Shown: positions 8,126 to 18,511, counted from the first letter of the stretch. The stretch: DNA of 64,000 bases from MFD09286-c1 sp963701015 (GCA_963701015.1 OY969556.1:3348001-3412000), one strand, 5' to 3'. The notes: generated by a model not told the origin, from the sequence alone. Numbers and translations: made by a program.

Positions 8126-9286
8126 TTATCTGTTATTATTAAGTAAAATATGGATTAATTCGTAATCGGGATTAAGTGAAACTTTTTTATCCCTGTCAAA
8201 AAAATAAATACCAAAATCACCTTTATATTCCCAGTTACACCATGCAATATTATTTTCTTCAAACGCCGAAATCATATCGGTATAAAAAGCCAATCGTTCT
8301 TTTCTGTCAACAGTTGGAAGACAACCAAATTCACCACAATACAATTGCAGGTTTTTTGATTTAGCAAATTCAAGCCCTTCTTTAAAAACCTTAATAAGAC
8401 GAGCTTTATTGAAAGTATCCCGAGCATCCGCAGTTTGCGATACTAATCCTGCATTTGTAGTATCTATAAATTGCTTGTAATCAGCATCGGTAATAACTTG
8501 GCCAGGATAATGAACTGTTCCTTTATAATATTTAATTTGAGTCCAGTCGGCTTTATAGTGAGTAAAAGCTAATGGCGAGTATGTATGAAAACTTAAAATA
8601 ATATTTCTGTCTCCTTCCGGGAGTTTAAGGTATTTAAGATTAGGTGCAATTTGCCACATATTTGAACCAATGATTATAACTCTGTTTGGTTCTAACTTAC
8701 GAATGGAAGCAACTGCCTTATTCATGAGTTTGTTCCAGTCTTCATTGTCCGGAGCAGTAGCTTCATTTAATATTTCGTAAGCAACCATATTATTTGGATA
8801 AGAATAAAGCTTTTCAGAAAGCTGAATCCATAAATTGATAAAATTTTTCTGTGCTGTAGAATCTGTCCATAATATATTTTTTAACCCTTCATTACCAGCA
8901 TTAAAATGATGTGCACGAACAGTATGCAAATCAACAATTGCTCGAAGATTATATTCCTTGCACCATTCAAGGCAATTAATAAGAGTGGTAAATGCTTCTT
9001 TAACCGGTTGTCCGGTAGAATCCCACATTTCCTTTTCATCAAGGGGTATTCGAACATGATCGTAACCAATACTATCAATAAATTTAATATCGTGTTTATC
9101 AATAAATTTATTCTTTGGAGCCCAGCCAAAATCCTGCGATAACCAATGGCTTAGATTTACACCACGATGAATATCGAACCCTGAAGGATTTAAACAACTA
9201 ACTTGTTTTTGATTTTGACAAGAAACTAAACTAACAGTAATTATAGCTATTACACATAGTTTTGTGAAATATTTTTTTATTTTCAT
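8126..9286 (-). CDS. GH5-family glycoside hydrolase (cellulase-like), lipoprotein
   Basis: A 386-aa predicted surface or periplasmic lipoprotein (lipobox Cys23, VSLVSC). The TIM-barrel GH5 signatures are clear: GVNLSHW near the N-terminus, DHVRIPLDE, VDLHTVRAHHF, the acid/base Glu in ILNEATAPD (about residue 174), SFHTYSP, and the nucleophile Glu in YCGEFGC (about residue 320). GH5 enzymes cleave beta-1,4 or related beta-glucan and mannan chains; the exact substrate cannot be read from the sequence. It is not inside a SusC/SusD locus. Together with the distant GH9 and GH94 genes it fits beta-glucan use. A candidate -7 box lies upstream at 9345-9352. Confidence 0.9.
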   Translation of the reverse strand: MKIKKYFTKLCVIAIITVSLVSCQNQKQVSCLNPSGFDIHRGVNLSHWLSQDFGWAPKNKFIDKHDIKFIDSIGYDHVRIPLDEKEMWDSTGQPVKEAFTTLINCLEWCKEYNLRAIVDLHTVRAHHFNAGNEGLKNILWTDSTAQKNFINLWIQLSEKLYSYPNNMVAYEILNEATAPDNEDWNKLMNKAVASIRKLEPNRVIIIGSNMWQIAPNLKYLKLPEGDRNIILSFHTYSPLAFTHYKADWTQIKYYKGTVHYPGQVITDADYKQFIDTTNAGLVSQTADARDTFNKARLIKVFKEGLEFAKSKNLQLYCGEFGCLPTVDRKERLAFYTDMISAFEENNIAWCNWEYKGDFGIYFFDRDKKVSLNPDYELIHILLNNNR

Positions 9287-9344
9287 TTAATTGAAGTTAT
9301 TTGTGACGAATTAATACATAAACATTATTTATACTAAGTATTTT

Positions 9345-9352
9345 CAAATTTA
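9345..9352 (-). promoter_or_regulatory. -7 box candidate for the GH5 gene
   Basis: TAAATTTG on the minus strand, 58 bases before the GH5 start codon, with no TTTG at the usual -33 distance. The remaining DNA between 9287 and 9437 is AT-rich and shows no ORF or structured RNA. Confidence 0.3.
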
Positions 9353-9437
9353 TATATCAAAAATACTTTGATTTGTGCTAATTTAATATGAAAATCTCAA
9401 ACTATTGAAATATTTTAATAAATTCATGAAATAAATT

Positions 9438-9480
9438 AAAAAACGCCACTCAAAACATTTCTGTTAAAAGTGGCGTTTTC
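9438..9480 (-). terminator. Intrinsic terminator downstream of the tRNA gene
   Basis: Perfect 11-base arms AAAACGCCACT and AGTGGCGTTTT around an 18-base loop. On the minus strand the second arm runs into TTTTTT. It begins 2 bases after the tRNA 3' end. Confidence 0.85.
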
Positions 9481-9481
9481 A

Positions 9482-9555
9482 TTGTGGCACCTGGGCTTGA
9501 ACCAGGGACCCCCTGATTATGAGTCAGGTGCTCTAACCAGCTGAGCTATAGGCCC
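9482..9555 (-). tRNA. tRNA with CAU anticodon (Ile2/lysidine type or elongator Met), acceptor stem defective
   Basis: D arm (TAGCTC..GAGC), anticodon arm (CCTGA CTCATAA TCAGG) and T arm (CCTGG TTCAAGC CCAGG) are perfect. The anticodon is CAU. The 5' acceptor strand reads GGGCCTA, but the 3' strand reads TGCCACA and leaves only three of seven pairs (one a G-U wobble). The pairing strand would be TAGGCCC or TGGGCCC; the observed sequence looks like that with three bases missing. No CCA is encoded. The 5' half resembles tRNA-Ile2(LAU) more than initiator tRNA; elongator Met is not excluded. It could be a real but damaged gene or a sequence error. The strong terminator behind it argues that it was a functional transcription unit. 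Confidence 0.8.
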
Positions 9556-9662
9556 CGAATAATTGATATTTTCAATTGTAAATTGATTTTTCTCAACTAT
9601 TTTTGGGACTGCAATATTAAGCAATTGCCATTTATTTTTCAATAGTTTAAACATATTTTTAC

Positions 9663-10319
9663 ATGAATCAATTATTTCTGGGTAATAAAGCGTACTCTGG
9701 CATTAGAAATTTAATCTTCGATTTGGGCGGTGTGGTTGTAAATATCAGTTACAAAAACACTATTGAAAGATTTAAAAATATAGGATTTTCGAATTTTGAT
9801 GAAATATATGGCCAAATGAGCCAATCACATGTTTTTGATAAATATGACAAAGGCCAAATTTTGCCAGCTGAATTTCGACATGAACTTAGAAAAGTTTCAA
9901 AGTTAAATTTTACAGATAATGATTTTGATAATGCATGGAACGCAATGATTCTAGACATTCCTTCACACAGAATAGAAACTTTAAAAAAGCTAGGAAAACA
10001 ATATAAAATATTTTTATTGAGCAATACCAACGAAATACACTTAAGCTATTTTTTCAACTATGTTGACACAACATTTGGTAAAGGCTTATTTGAATCACTT
10101 TTTGATACGCTTTATTTATCCTGCCGAATGGGAATGCGAAAGCCCGATCATGAAATTTATCAAAAAGTTGTTGCCGACAGCAATTTAGTTGCCTCTGAAT
10201 CGCTGTTTATAGATGATACTGATTTTAATGTTGCAGCAGCAATTGAAACAGGACTTCAAGGTTTTACAATTCAAAAAAATGAAGATATTACGGAATTATT
10301 TAAAAACTCTTTAATTTAA
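9663..10319 (+). CDS. HAD-superfamily hydrolase (YihX-like)
   Basis: A 218-aa cytoplasmic HAD phosphatase. Motif I is NLIFDLGGVVVNI (the DxGGVV form typical of the YihX/epoxide-hydrolase N-domain-like subgroup, with the second Asp of DxD replaced), motif II is FLLSNTNEIH, motif III contains RMGMRKPDHEIYQ, and motif IV is SLFIDDTDFNV. The cap is a small helical insert at about residues 35-100. Substrates in this subgroup are small sugar phosphates, but none can be named here. It is transcribed divergently from the tRNA. Its 3' end overlaps the convergent PLP enzyme gene by 9 bases, with both stop codons inside the overlap. Confidence 0.88.
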   Translation: MNQLFLGNKAYSGIRNLIFDLGGVVVNISYKNTIERFKNIGFSNFDEIYGQMSQSHVFDKYDKGQILPAEFRHELRKVSKLNFTDNDFDNAWNAMILDIPSHRIETLKKLGKQYKIFLLSNTNEIHLSYFFNYVDTTFGKGLFESLFDTLYLSCRMGMRKPDHEIYQKVVADSNLVASESLFIDDTDFNVAAAIETGLQGFTIQKNEDITELFKNSLI

Positions 10320-11540
10320 AGCGGAAGAAATATCTTCAATTAAATCTTCAATATCTTCAATCCCAACTGAAAGTCGCACCATTGAATCATTAATTCCACA
10401 TTCCTGAATAAATTTTTCACTATATTCACAATAAATTGTTGACTTGGGGTGAATTATCAGGCTTTTATTATCACTCAAATTTGTTGCCCTTTTGATGATT
10501 TTCAAATTATCCATAAATTGGAAACATTCATCTTTTGTACTTAACTCGAATGACAACAAGCCACCCGGATTTTTGCCAAATTGGTTTTTAGCAACATTAA
10601 AATAAGCAGAACTTTCAAGTCCCGGATAATTGACATGTTTAATTTTTGGATGTTTTTCAAGCCAATGTGCCAATTCATTAGCATTTTGTGATGAACGTTC
10701 ATAGCGAAGAACCAAAGTTTCGAGCCCAACTGCCTGAAGATATGCATTGAATGGAGACAAGCAACCGCCGGTATTTCTGAAAATTTCTTTACGCAATTTG
10801 CTTATAAATGCCAAATCACCAAACTTTTCAATAAACGATTTAAGTTTAGGTACTGAGTGCCAATTGTGATTGCCATTATCAACAATAATTCCGCCTACAG
10901 TAGTTGCACCGCATGAGATATATTTGGTAGAAGACATTATATTTATATCAACACCATATGCTTTTGCATCAAATGCATTTGGCGGGGTCATTGAAGTATC
11001 AGCGACTAAAACTGTTCCAAATTTTTTTGATATTTCAGCTAATGCTTTAACGTCAATAACTTGAACCAATGGATTTGATATGGTTTCGAAAAATATAAGC
11101 TTCGTATTTGAATCAATAGCAGATTCAACATTTTGAAGATTATCAAAATTTACATATTTAACAAATATACCAAGTGGTTTTAGTGTGTCTTCGAAAAAAG
11201 ATAGTGTATTCCCAAATAAAAACTTTGTTGAAATAATAGTATCACCAGGATTACATAAAGCTAATATTGTGTTTGATATTGCTGCCATTCCTGATGCACA
11301 GGCAAGTACTGCCCTGCTGTTGGTAATAGTTTTTATTCTTAATTCAAGAAATTCTACGGTTGGATTTCCAGAACGGGAATAAGCATGGGCAGGTTTTGTG
11401 CCTTTAAAAGCGCCTTCAATATCTTCTGATGATTCAAACTCAAAAGCCGAATTGGCATAAATTGGAATTTGCAAAGCCCCATATGAATCGTTTTTTGCAA
11501 ATGACGTATGAAGTAATTTAGTTGTAAATCCTTTTTCCAT
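10311..11540 (-). CDS. Cys/Met-metabolism PLP-dependent enzyme (O-acetylhomoserine sulfhydrylase-like)
   Basis: A 409-aa fold-type I PLP enzyme. Marks: YSRSGNPTVEFLE near the N-terminus, the phosphate-binding ASGMAAI, the cofactor-contacting VADTSMTPP, and the Schiff-base Lys in SSTKYISCGATTVGG. The C-terminal half has NTGGCLSPFNAYLQAVGLETLVLR and STIYCEYSE. The TTVGGIIVD context and the NTGG..L..GLETL segment point to O-acetylhomoserine sulfhydrylase or a related gamma-replacement enzyme; methionine gamma-lyase and cystathionine gamma-synthase are alternatives. It lies 26 bases downstream of aroK on the same strand and is probably cotranscribed, although the pathways are unrelated. It overlaps the HAD gene tail-to-tail. 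Confidence 0.9.
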   Translation of the reverse strand: MEKGFTTKLLHTSFAKNDSYGALQIPIYANSAFEFESSEDIEGAFKGTKPAHAYSRSGNPTVEFLELRIKTITNSRAVLACASGMAAISNTILALCNPGDTIISTKFLFGNTLSFFEDTLKPLGIFVKYVNFDNLQNVESAIDSNTKLIFFETISNPLVQVIDVKALAEISKKFGTVLVADTSMTPPNAFDAKAYGVDINIMSSTKYISCGATTVGGIIVDNGNHNWHSVPKLKSFIEKFGDLAFISKLRKEIFRNTGGCLSPFNAYLQAVGLETLVLRYERSSQNANELAHWLEKHPKIKHVNYPGLESSAYFNVAKNQFGKNPGGLLSFELSTKDECFQFMDNLKIIKRATNLSDNKSLIIHPKSTIYCEYSEKFIQECGINDSMVRLSVGIEDIEDLIEDISSALN

Positions 11541-11566
11541 TTTATTATTTAATATTTGAAGTTCAA

Positions 11567-12100
11567 TTAGAAAGAATATAATTCTAAGGCATGAATAATT
11601 CTTATGACTGCAGCTGATGCATCATGTTCTTCATTTGAAACTATTAGTTTTGCCTTATTATAATATATTTCTCGTTTTCCCAGCGTTGCCTGAATAAATT
11701 CCGATAATTCATTTTCTGATTTATTTGCTATGAGCGGACGCGCAGCAATTGCTTGTGGAGAAAGCTGAAGTAACCTGTCTTTAATAGCCTCAGCCGACAT
11801 TTTTAAATATACCGAAAGCCCTTTTTTATTTATATATTCCATATTATTATGAAAACATGGAGCACCTCCACCTAAAGCCACAACCTGATTATCCTTTATG
11901 GAAATTTTTTCAATAAATTCTTTCTCCAATTCACGAAATTTTGGTTCCCCCAACTCTTTAAAAATATCACTAACTTTTTTCTTTTCACTATCTTCAATTA
12001 TATGATCAAGGTCAGAAAAGCCCATTTTTAATTGTTGAGCTAAAAGCTTGCCAATTGTACTTTTCCCACTTCCCATGAAACCAACCAAGAAAATATTCAT
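11567..12100 (-). CDS. aroK: Shikimate kinase
   Basis: Phosphorylates shikimate at the 3-hydroxyl, the fifth step of the chorismate pathway. It is 177 aa with the start at 12100 (MNIFLVGFMGSGKSTIGK). The Walker A loop GFMGSGKST, the DLDHIIE substrate segment, the FRELEKEFI motif, the GGGAPCF Walker B-like loop and the lid RPLIAN are all present. A possible TTG start 18 bases upstream would give MNIFLV twice in a row, because the 18 bases before the ATG are an imperfect copy of the first 18 coding bases; the P-loop position supports the ATG. It is followed at 26 bases by the PLP enzyme gene. Confidence 0.95.
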   Translation of the reverse strand: MNIFLVGFMGSGKSTIGKLLAQQLKMGFSDLDHIIEDSEKKKVSDIFKELGEPKFRELEKEFIEKISIKDNQVVALGGGAPCFHNNMEYINKKGLSVYLKMSAEAIKDRLLQLSPQAIAARPLIANKSENELSEFIQATLGKREIYYNKAKLIVSNEEHDASAAVIRIIHALELYSF

Positions 12101-12152
12101 CACTAAAAAAATATTCAAAATTAGGCTACGAATTTACCTTAAAAAGAGAACA

Positions 12153-12182
12153 CAAAAAAGCCCGGAATAAATTTATCCGGGC
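12153..12182 (-). terminator. Intrinsic terminator after the chemoreceptor gene
   Basis: GCCCGGA (12160-12166) and TCCGGGC (12176-12182) form a GC-rich hairpin. Read on the minus strand it is followed by TTTTTTG, ending the chemoreceptor transcript 23 bases after its stop. Confidence 0.85.
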
Positions 12183-12204
12183 ATCAATATAAAATCATCA
12201 ATTT

Positions 12205-13677
12205 CTATTCTTCAATACTAAAGAATTTAATACTTGATTTAAGGTCTTCAGCATCTTCTTCAAGTTTTCTTGAACCAGTTGCCATTTGATCAGCTGTTGA
12301 AGAATTTTCCTGAATTATAATGTTTAATTGTTGAATTGCATCATTAATTTGTCCGGCTGCACTATTTTGTTCGAAACTTGATGCAGCAATATCTTTTACA
12401 AGTGATGAAGTTTTTTCAATCTCTGGTGTTAATTGAACCATAAGTTGATGTGTTTGGTCAGTTATGGTTACAGAATTCTTTGAAAGATTAATAATTTCAT
12501 CTGCTGCAATTTTACTTCGTTCAGCCAATCGGCGAACTTCGGCTGCAACAACTGCAAAACCTTTTCCATGATCGCCAGCTCTTGCAGCTTCAACTGCAGC
12601 ATTTAAAGCCAATAAATTGGTTTGAAATGCAATATCGTTAACAATGGTAATTTTTTGTGAAATTTCCTTTATATATTTCAAACTTTCAGCTAGTTGAATT
12701 GCAAGTTTTTTAATTCCTTCCGAAGCGGTAACAGATATTTTTTCAGTTTGCAAGGCATTATCAGCATTTTCCTGAATATTTGCAGTCATTTGTTCAACCG
12801 ATGACGAAACTTCTTCGGCAGATGCAGCTTGCTTATTAGCGCCATCAGCAACTTTAACAGAAATCTCATTCATTTCAAAACTACTGCTGGTAACCCTTTC
12901 AGCTCCTTGTGAAATTGTTGATACAATTTCGCGTAATTTCTCATTTAACTGATTAATTGCAACCGAAAGTTGGCCAATTTCATCACCTGATTCAAATTCA
13001 AGTGCTTCTTTTGTTAAATTTCCATCTGTAAGATGCTGTAGTTTTTTAACAATAATTTTTATTTTACTTGATATGTATCTGTTAAATAGGAAAATAATAA
13101 CGATTGAAGATAATATAATACATAATAACGAACCTATAATAAACATAAATACAATTGCCATTTTTTGCTTTGCAATTCGTTCAGTTTTTGCTAACATAAA
13201 CAAATAACCAACAAATTTACCATCTTCCAAACGCATTGGATAAATTGTAACAAGTATATTGCCCAACTCGGGTGATGTGGTTTTCAGAAATACCGGATTG
13301 GTTATTTCCTGATCTAATTCTTTATATCCTGCTAAAACAGGAATTTCATTTTTATCTTTTCCTTTAAATTCAGGTTTTAAAGAATAATATATTTTACCAT
13401 TTGCACCAATAATAATACATTCCTCAATTGTTTCACCTACCAAATTTTCCATTGTAGCTTTATCTTCTGCCGATTCATACCGAAGTAAGCCTTTTGACAT
13501 TAAATAACCAGGTGATTGAAACTTCGATTGCATACCCGTTTCAATTTGACTTGTAAATTTGGTAATATAAAATGTGCCTAATGCAAATAGGGCAATCATT
13601 TCTGTAATAATTATTAATGCCCCGATTTTTATAGTCAAACTATTAAATCTGAATCCCCTATATAAAAACTTTGCCAT
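12205..13677 (-). CDS. Methyl-accepting chemotaxis protein with periplasmic sensor domain
   Basis: A 490-aa transmembrane chemoreceptor. TM1 spans about residues 16-38, then a periplasmic ligand domain of about 130 residues with the look of a single Cache fold ([22 protein letters not shown]), TM2 at about 175-198, a HAMP linker to about 252, and the signalling hairpin. The hairpin tip carries the conserved [38 protein letters not shown]. No CheW-binding partner, cheA, flagellar or gliding gene is nearby, so its output is unknown from this window. A single-gene unit with its own terminator downstream. The 267-base upstream region is AT-rich with no clear promoter; a weak TACGT/ACGTA repeat lies at 13814-13826. 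Confidence 0.93.
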   Translation of the reverse strand: MAKFLYRGFRFNSLTIKIGALIIITEMIALFALGTFYITKFTSQIETGMQSKFQSPGYLMSKGLLRYESAEDKATMENLVGETIEECIIIGANGKIYYSLKPEFKGKDKNEIPVLAGYKELDQEITNPVFLKTTSPELGNILVTIYPMRLEDGKFVGYLFMLAKTERIAKQKMAIVFMFIIGSLLCIILSSIVIIFLFNRYISSKIKIIVKKLQHLTDGNLTKEALEFESGDEIGQLSVAINQLNEKLREIVSTISQGAERVTSSSFEMNEISVKVADGANKQAASAEEVSSSVEQMTANIQENADNALQTEKISVTASEGIKKLAIQLAESLKYIKEISQKITIVNDIAFQTNLLALNAAVEAARAGDHGKGFAVVAAEVRRLAERSKIAADEIINLSKNSVTITDQTHQLMVQLTPEIEKTSSLVKDIAASSFEQNSAAGQINDAIQQLNIIIQENSSTADQMATGSRKLEEDAEDLKSSIKFFSIEE

Positions 13678-13944
13678 AATTTTGTATCTTTTAATTCATT
13701 ATTAAAAAGCAACCTCGAAATAATTTCTTTAAACCTTTACTTATAAATTTAAAAAAATATCCAACAAAAATTCCCGTTTTTTTAATTTAAAATATACTCA
13801 TTTACTGTAATAATACGTCAAACGTAATAAAATTGTTTGAATATTACTTAATAAAATTAAATTTATATTGTTCTCAAATAGAAAGTTAGATATAAAAATT
13901 GTCAAAAACAATAGATATGTTTCTTAAACACTTAAAATTTATAT

Positions 13945-16611
13945 TTAGAAAAGAGATGGTTGAATTGCACCGGAATCGTTTCCGGAGAATAATTTGTTTT
14001 CGTCAATAGTACCCTTTTCATTATTTTCGGCCGTTAAATCATCTTCCGGTTCTTCAATGATTTCTTCTTTATTCAAAGGCTCTATTTCAGTTATTTTTGA
14101 AACTTCAAAAGTAGTTAACCTTTTCCCTTTTGCTTTGAACCCTTTCACTCCAATAAATTGTTCAACATCAACTAATTCATCTTCGCGTTTTTTGTGTTTG
14201 CCACCAAAGCTGATTTTAATTTGCGGAAATTTTTCAGCAGTTAATAATATGAGTTTTGATTTTGGATTTTCTTCGTCGACAAAGTTTTGAATTCTTTCAG
14301 ATGGCTCAAAAGTAAAGCGTTTTAAATAATAGAACTTTTGTTCGGCATCAAAGTAAACAGCAGAAAATACCTTGTTTGGTCTATATTTTTCAATTAATAT
14401 AATATTATCCTCGTAATGATTGGTTAAATCGTAATTTGTTAATCTATAATCACCATCGTTAGTAATAACCAATATTTTATCACCATTATTGAATTCACCA
14501 AGCATTGTACCATGTGCATCGGTATTTAATCTTTGCACATCAGCATCCCACCAAATTGAAGAACCTCCGAGTGTTGATTCTCCTTTTTCTTTCAGTTCAA
14601 CTCTATGAATTGCATTTTTTGTAAGTATATTGCCCATTGAATTTTTCCCTTTGATAGCAATATCAGCAAAACTTACGGTTAGGTCTAATACTTTAAGTCG
14701 TGGTTTTGGTTTAAGTTTAACTTTAATGCTTTCAGCTTCACCATTCGGATTTACCGAAAAATAAAGCAATTTTGAATATTGTGTTCCCTGTGTTAAAGAA
14801 TATTCCTTATCTCTCGTTAAACCAGAAATAGAGCATCTTTTAATGTAACTAATGCCTGATTTGCCATCAAAATAAACTATGTTATAAATAGTTCTGATGT
14901 CATTTTTACGAAAAACTGCCACGTGTAAAATATCTTTTCCAACAAAAACTTTATCAGTAACTTTTGTAATCATATAATTACCGTCGTTCCTGATAACTAT
15001 AATGTCGTCAATATCGGAGCAATCGCAAACAAATTCATCTTTCTTTAACCCCGATCCAATAAAACCTTCAACACGATTTACATACAATTTTTCATTAGCA
15101 GCAACAACTGATGTAGCTTGAATTGTTTCGAAATTGCGTAATTCGGTCTTCCTATCACGGCCTTTGCCATATTTCTTTTTAATTTCCTGAAACCAGGAAA
15201 TTGTATATTTTACAATTTGTTCAAGGTTATTTCGCACTTCCTCCATTTGAGTTTCAAGTCCTTTAATGAATTCATCGGCCTTTTTTATATCGAATTTTGA
15301 AATGCGCCTTACAGGTTTATCGGTAAGTTTAACCAAATCGTCATGTGTAATTTCACGGTTAAATAATTTTTTGTAGGGAACGAATGCTTTATCAATGGCT
15401 TCAATTACCTGTTCCCAGGTTTCAGTGTCCTTTTCCAGTTCACGATATATTTTCTTTTCGAAGAATATTTTTTCAAGTGATGACATGTGCCAGTCTTCCT
15501 GAAGTTCAGAAAGTTTAATTTGAAGTTCCTGACGAAGCAATTCTAAAGTATAATCGGTATTCTGCTTTAAAATTTCAGAAACGCCAACAAATCGGGGTTT
15601 ATCATCTTCAATTACACAGCAATTCGGAGAAATAGGTACTTCGCAATCGGTGAAAGCATATAAAGCATCAATGGTAACATCTGGAGAAATACCTGGTTGT
15701 AAATGAATTAAAATTTCAACATTTTCGGCAGTATTATCATCGATTTTCCTGATTTTAATTTTTCCTTTTTCATTCGCTTTTAAAATACTTTCGATAAGTG
15801 TTGAAGTGGTTTTTCCAAAAGGGATTTCAGTAATTACAAGGGTTTTCTTATCAAGTTTGTTAATCTTTGCGCGTATGCGTACCGAAGCTCCACGCAGTCC
15901 ATCGTTATAACGTGAAACATCAGCCATTCCTCCAGTTGGAAAATCAGGATAAAGTTCAAACGATTCCTTTTTTAAATGTGCAATTGATGCTTCAATAAGT
16001 TCAATAAAATTATGTGGAAGAATTTTTGAAGCCAAACCAACTGCAATCCCTTCAACTCCTTGTGCTAGTAATAACGGAAATTTTACAGGTAAAGTAACAG
16101 GTTCTTTATTCCTTCCATCGTATGATAATTTCCATTCGGTAGTTTTTGGATTAAAAACTATATCAAGAGCAAATTTCGAAAGTCTTGCTTCAATATATCG
16201 CGGAGCAGCAGCACTATCGCCAGTAAGAATATTTCCCCAGTTACCCTGACAATCAATTAACAAATCTTTCTGACCTAATTGTACTAATGCATCTCCGATA
16301 GATGCATCGCCATGTGGGTGAAATTGCATGGTATGGCCGATAACATTAGCTACTTTATTATAGCGTCCATCATCGAGTCGCTTCATTGAATGTAGAATGC
16401 GCCGTTGAACAGGTTTTAAACCATCATTAATATGTGGCACAGCCCTTTCAAGAATCACATAAGAAGCATAATCAAGAAACCAATCTTTATACATTCCACT
16501 GAGAACAGTGATGCTTTTGTAAACTTCACTATGTTCAATCCCATCAATTTTTTCAACCTCACCTTCGTGGTCAAAATCATCAATTGGAATATTATCTAAA
16601 TCGTCTGCCAT
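13945..16611 (-). CDS. parC: DNA topoisomerase IV subunit A
   Basis: Breaks and rejoins DNA in the topoisomerase IV heterotetramer, which decatenates daughter chromosomes. At 888 aa it has the usual size for Bacteroidota ParC. The winged-helix/active-site region includes VQRRILHSMK, HTMQFHPHGDASIGDALV and the catalytic Tyr in AAAPRYIEARLS (about residue 137). The C-terminal beta-pinwheel region lacks a recognisable GyrA box (QRRGGKG), which favours ParC over GyrA. The last 45 residues are an acidic tail. It lies 55 bases downstream of parE on the same strand, the usual pairing. Confidence 0.93.
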   Translation of the reverse strand: MADDLDNIPIDDFDHEGEVEKIDGIEHSEVYKSITVLSGMYKDWFLDYASYVILERAVPHINDGLKPVQRRILHSMKRLDDGRYNKVANVIGHTMQFHPHGDASIGDALVQLGQKDLLIDCQGNWGNILTGDSAAAPRYIEARLSKFALDIVFNPKTTEWKLSYDGRNKEPVTLPVKFPLLLAQGVEGIAVGLASKILPHNFIELIEASIAHLKKESFELYPDFPTGGMADVSRYNDGLRGASVRIRAKINKLDKKTLVITEIPFGKTTSTLIESILKANEKGKIKIRKIDDNTAENVEILIHLQPGISPDVTIDALYAFTDCEVPISPNCCVIEDDKPRFVGVSEILKQNTDYTLELLRQELQIKLSELQEDWHMSSLEKIFFEKKIYRELEKDTETWEQVIEAIDKAFVPYKKLFNREITHDDLVKLTDKPVRRISKFDIKKADEFIKGLETQMEEVRNNLEQIVKYTISWFQEIKKKYGKGRDRKTELRNFETIQATSVVAANEKLYVNRVEGFIGSGLKKDEFVCDCSDIDDIIVIRNDGNYMITKVTDKVFVGKDILHVAVFRKNDIRTIYNIVYFDGKSGISYIKRCSISGLTRDKEYSLTQGTQYSKLLYFSVNPNGEAESIKVKLKPKPRLKVLDLTVSFADIAIKGKNSMGNILTKNAIHRVELKEKGESTLGGSSIWWDADVQRLNTDAHGTMLGEFNNGDKILVITNDGDYRLTNYDLTNHYEDNIILIEKYRPNKVFSAVYFDAEQKFYYLKRFTFEPSERIQNFVDEENPKSKLILLTAEKFPQIKISFGGKHKKREDELVDVEQFIGVKGFKAKGKRLTTFEVSKITEIEPLNKEEIIEEPEDDLTAENNEKGTIDENKLFSGNDSGAIQPSLF

Positions 16612-16666
16612 ACAATATATTTTGAAAAAGCTTCACCAAATGATTATTGGTTAAACTTTTTAAACT

Positions 16667-18511
16667 TTAAACTTCAACCAAATCTTCTTCTATTCTTAAA
16701 TTGTCAATGATAAATTCCTGACGTTCCGGTGTATTTTTGCCCATATAAAAACCAAGCAAATCGTGAATAACATCTTCTTTCTTCATTCTCACAGGGTCGA
16801 GGCGGATATCGGCACCAATAAAATATTTAAATTCATCAGGTGAAATTTCTCCCAAGCCTTTAAACCTTGTAATTTCAGGATCTTTCCCCAATTGTTTTAC
16901 TGCCTTTTCCTTTTCGTTATAATCATAGCAATATATAGTTTTCTGCTTATTACGCACCCTGAAAAGTGGGGTCTGCAATATATATACATGTCCTTTGCGC
17001 ACAAGTTCAGGAAAAAATTGCAGGAAAAACGAAATTAACAAAAGTCTGATGTGCATTCCATCAACATCGGCATCAGTAGCAATAACTATATTGTTATACC
17101 GCAAACTTTCAATACCATCTTCAATATTTAGTGCAGCCTGCAATAAATTAAATTCTTCGTTTTCGTAAACAATTTTTTTAGTAAGCCCAAAAGTATTTAA
17201 TGGTTTACCTTTTAAACTAAATACAGCCTGTGTATTTACATTTCGGCTTTTTGTAATTGAACCACTGGCCGAATCACCTTCGGTGATGAAAAGTGTTGTT
17301 TCGAGGCGATGTTCATCAGTTTCAGTAAGGTGCAGACGACAATCGCGCAATTTACGGTTATGCAAACTTGCTTTTTTAGCTCGGTCTTTAGCTAGTTTTT
17401 GAATACCACTTATTGCCTTCCGTTCTTTCTCATTTTCCTGAATTTTCTTTAACAGAATTTCAGAAGTCTCATTATGCTTATGTAAAAAATTATCAAGTTC
17501 TTTTTTTATGAAATTTCCAATAAATGCAGCAACAGAAACTCCTCCCTCAGGTGACATTTCTTTCGACCCTAATTTCGTTTTGGTTTGAGATTCAAACACA
17601 GGTTCCTGAACACGAATACTTATAGCAGCAATAATTGAACCACGAATGTCGGAAGCTTCGAAATCTTTTTTATAAAATTCCCTTATAGCTTTTACGTATG
17701 CTTCTTTAAATGCATGTAAGTGCGTTCCGCCTTGTGTTGTATTTTGCCCATTTACAAAACTGTAATAATCTTCGCCATATTCGTTATTATGGGTTAAGGC
17801 AATTTCAATATCTTCACCTTTTATATGAATAGGTGTGTAAAGTCCTTCTTCTGATAAATTATCATTCAAAAGATCCAATAATCCATTTTTCGAAATAAAT
17901 TTATTGCCATTGAAGTTGATGACCAAACCGGCGTTGAGGTACGTGTAATTGCGAACCATTGCCTCAATATACTCAGTAATGTAATGGAAATGGCCAAACA
18001 GTTTACTGTCTGGTGTAAAAATAACCTCAGTGCCATTGGCAGCATTATTTGCTTGTTCTTTTTCATCAAGTGTAATAATTCCTTCAGAAAATACCGCTTT
18101 TTTTGAACGTTTTTCACGAAAAGCCTGAACACTAAACATGCTCGACAAAGCATTTACCGCTTTCATCCCAACACCATTCAAACCAACAGATTTTTGAAAA
18201 GCTTTAGAATCGTATTTCCCTCCAGTATTAATTTTGGATGCTACGTCAACTACTTTTCCCAATGGAATTCCGCGGCCATAATCACGAATGCGTACTTCAG
18301 ATTCGGTAATAAAAAGCTCAATTTCTTTGCCATAACCCATCATGTATTCATCTATGGAATTGTCCATGACTTCTTTGATGAGCACATATATTCCATCATC
18401 AGGAGACGAGCCATCGCCCAATTTGCCAATATACATACCTGGCCGCCTACGAATGTGTTCCTGCCACTCCAGTGTACGGATAGTATCTTCGGAATAAGCA
18501 ATATTGCTCAT
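16667..18511 (-). CDS. parE: DNA topoisomerase IV subunit B
   Basis: ATPase subunit of topoisomerase IV, 614 aa. The GHKL ATP site appears as [26 protein letters not shown] and [14 protein letters not shown]. The transducer domain carries the QTKTKLGS lysine motif. The TOPRIM metal site is [17 protein letters not shown] together with [17 protein letters not shown], and PLNTFGLTK lies between. The short length and direct link to parC support ParE rather than GyrB. A promoter candidate (TATATTTG) lies 24 bases upstream of the start codon, so parE-parC should form one transcript. Confidence 0.93.
   Translation of the reverse strand: MSNIAYSEDTIRTLEWQEHIRRRPGMYIGKLGDGSSPDDGIYVLIKEVMDNSIDEYMMGYGKEIELFITESEVRIRDYGRGIPLGKVVDVASKINTGGKYDSKAFQKSVGLNGVGMKAVNALSSMFSVQAFREKRSKKAVFSEGIITLDEKEQANNAANGTEVIFTPDSKLFGHFHYITEYIEAMVRNYTYLNAGLVINFNGNKFISKNGLLDLLNDNLSEEGLYTPIHIKGEDIEIALTHNNEYGEDYYSFVNGQNTTQGGTHLHAFKEAYVKAIREFYKKDFEASDIRGSIIAAISIRVQEPVFESQTKTKLGSKEMSPEGGVSVAAFIGNFIKKELDNFLHKHNETSEILLKKIQENEKERKAISGIQKLAKDRAKKASLHNRKLRDCRLHLTETDEHRLETTLFITEGDSASGSITKSRNVNTQAVFSLKGKPLNTFGLTKKIVYENEEFNLLQAALNIEDGIESLRYNNIVIATDADVDGMHIRLLLISFFLQFFPELVRKGHVYILQTPLFRVRNKQKTIYCYDYNEKEKAVKQLGKDPEITRFKGLGEISPDEFKYFIGADIRLDPVRMKKEDVIHDLLGFYMGKNTPERQEFIIDNLRIEEDLVEV

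Noticed and set aside
12101..12118. An imperfect 18-base duplication at the start of aroK that would give MNIFLV twice
   Set aside because: The first copy begins with TTG and the P-loop spacing fits the second copy; it is probably upstream DNA, not an extension of the protein.
13814..13826. TACGT/ACGTA repeat upstream of parC's downstream neighbour
   Set aside because: Only 5-base arms in AT-rich DNA, not near a start codon.
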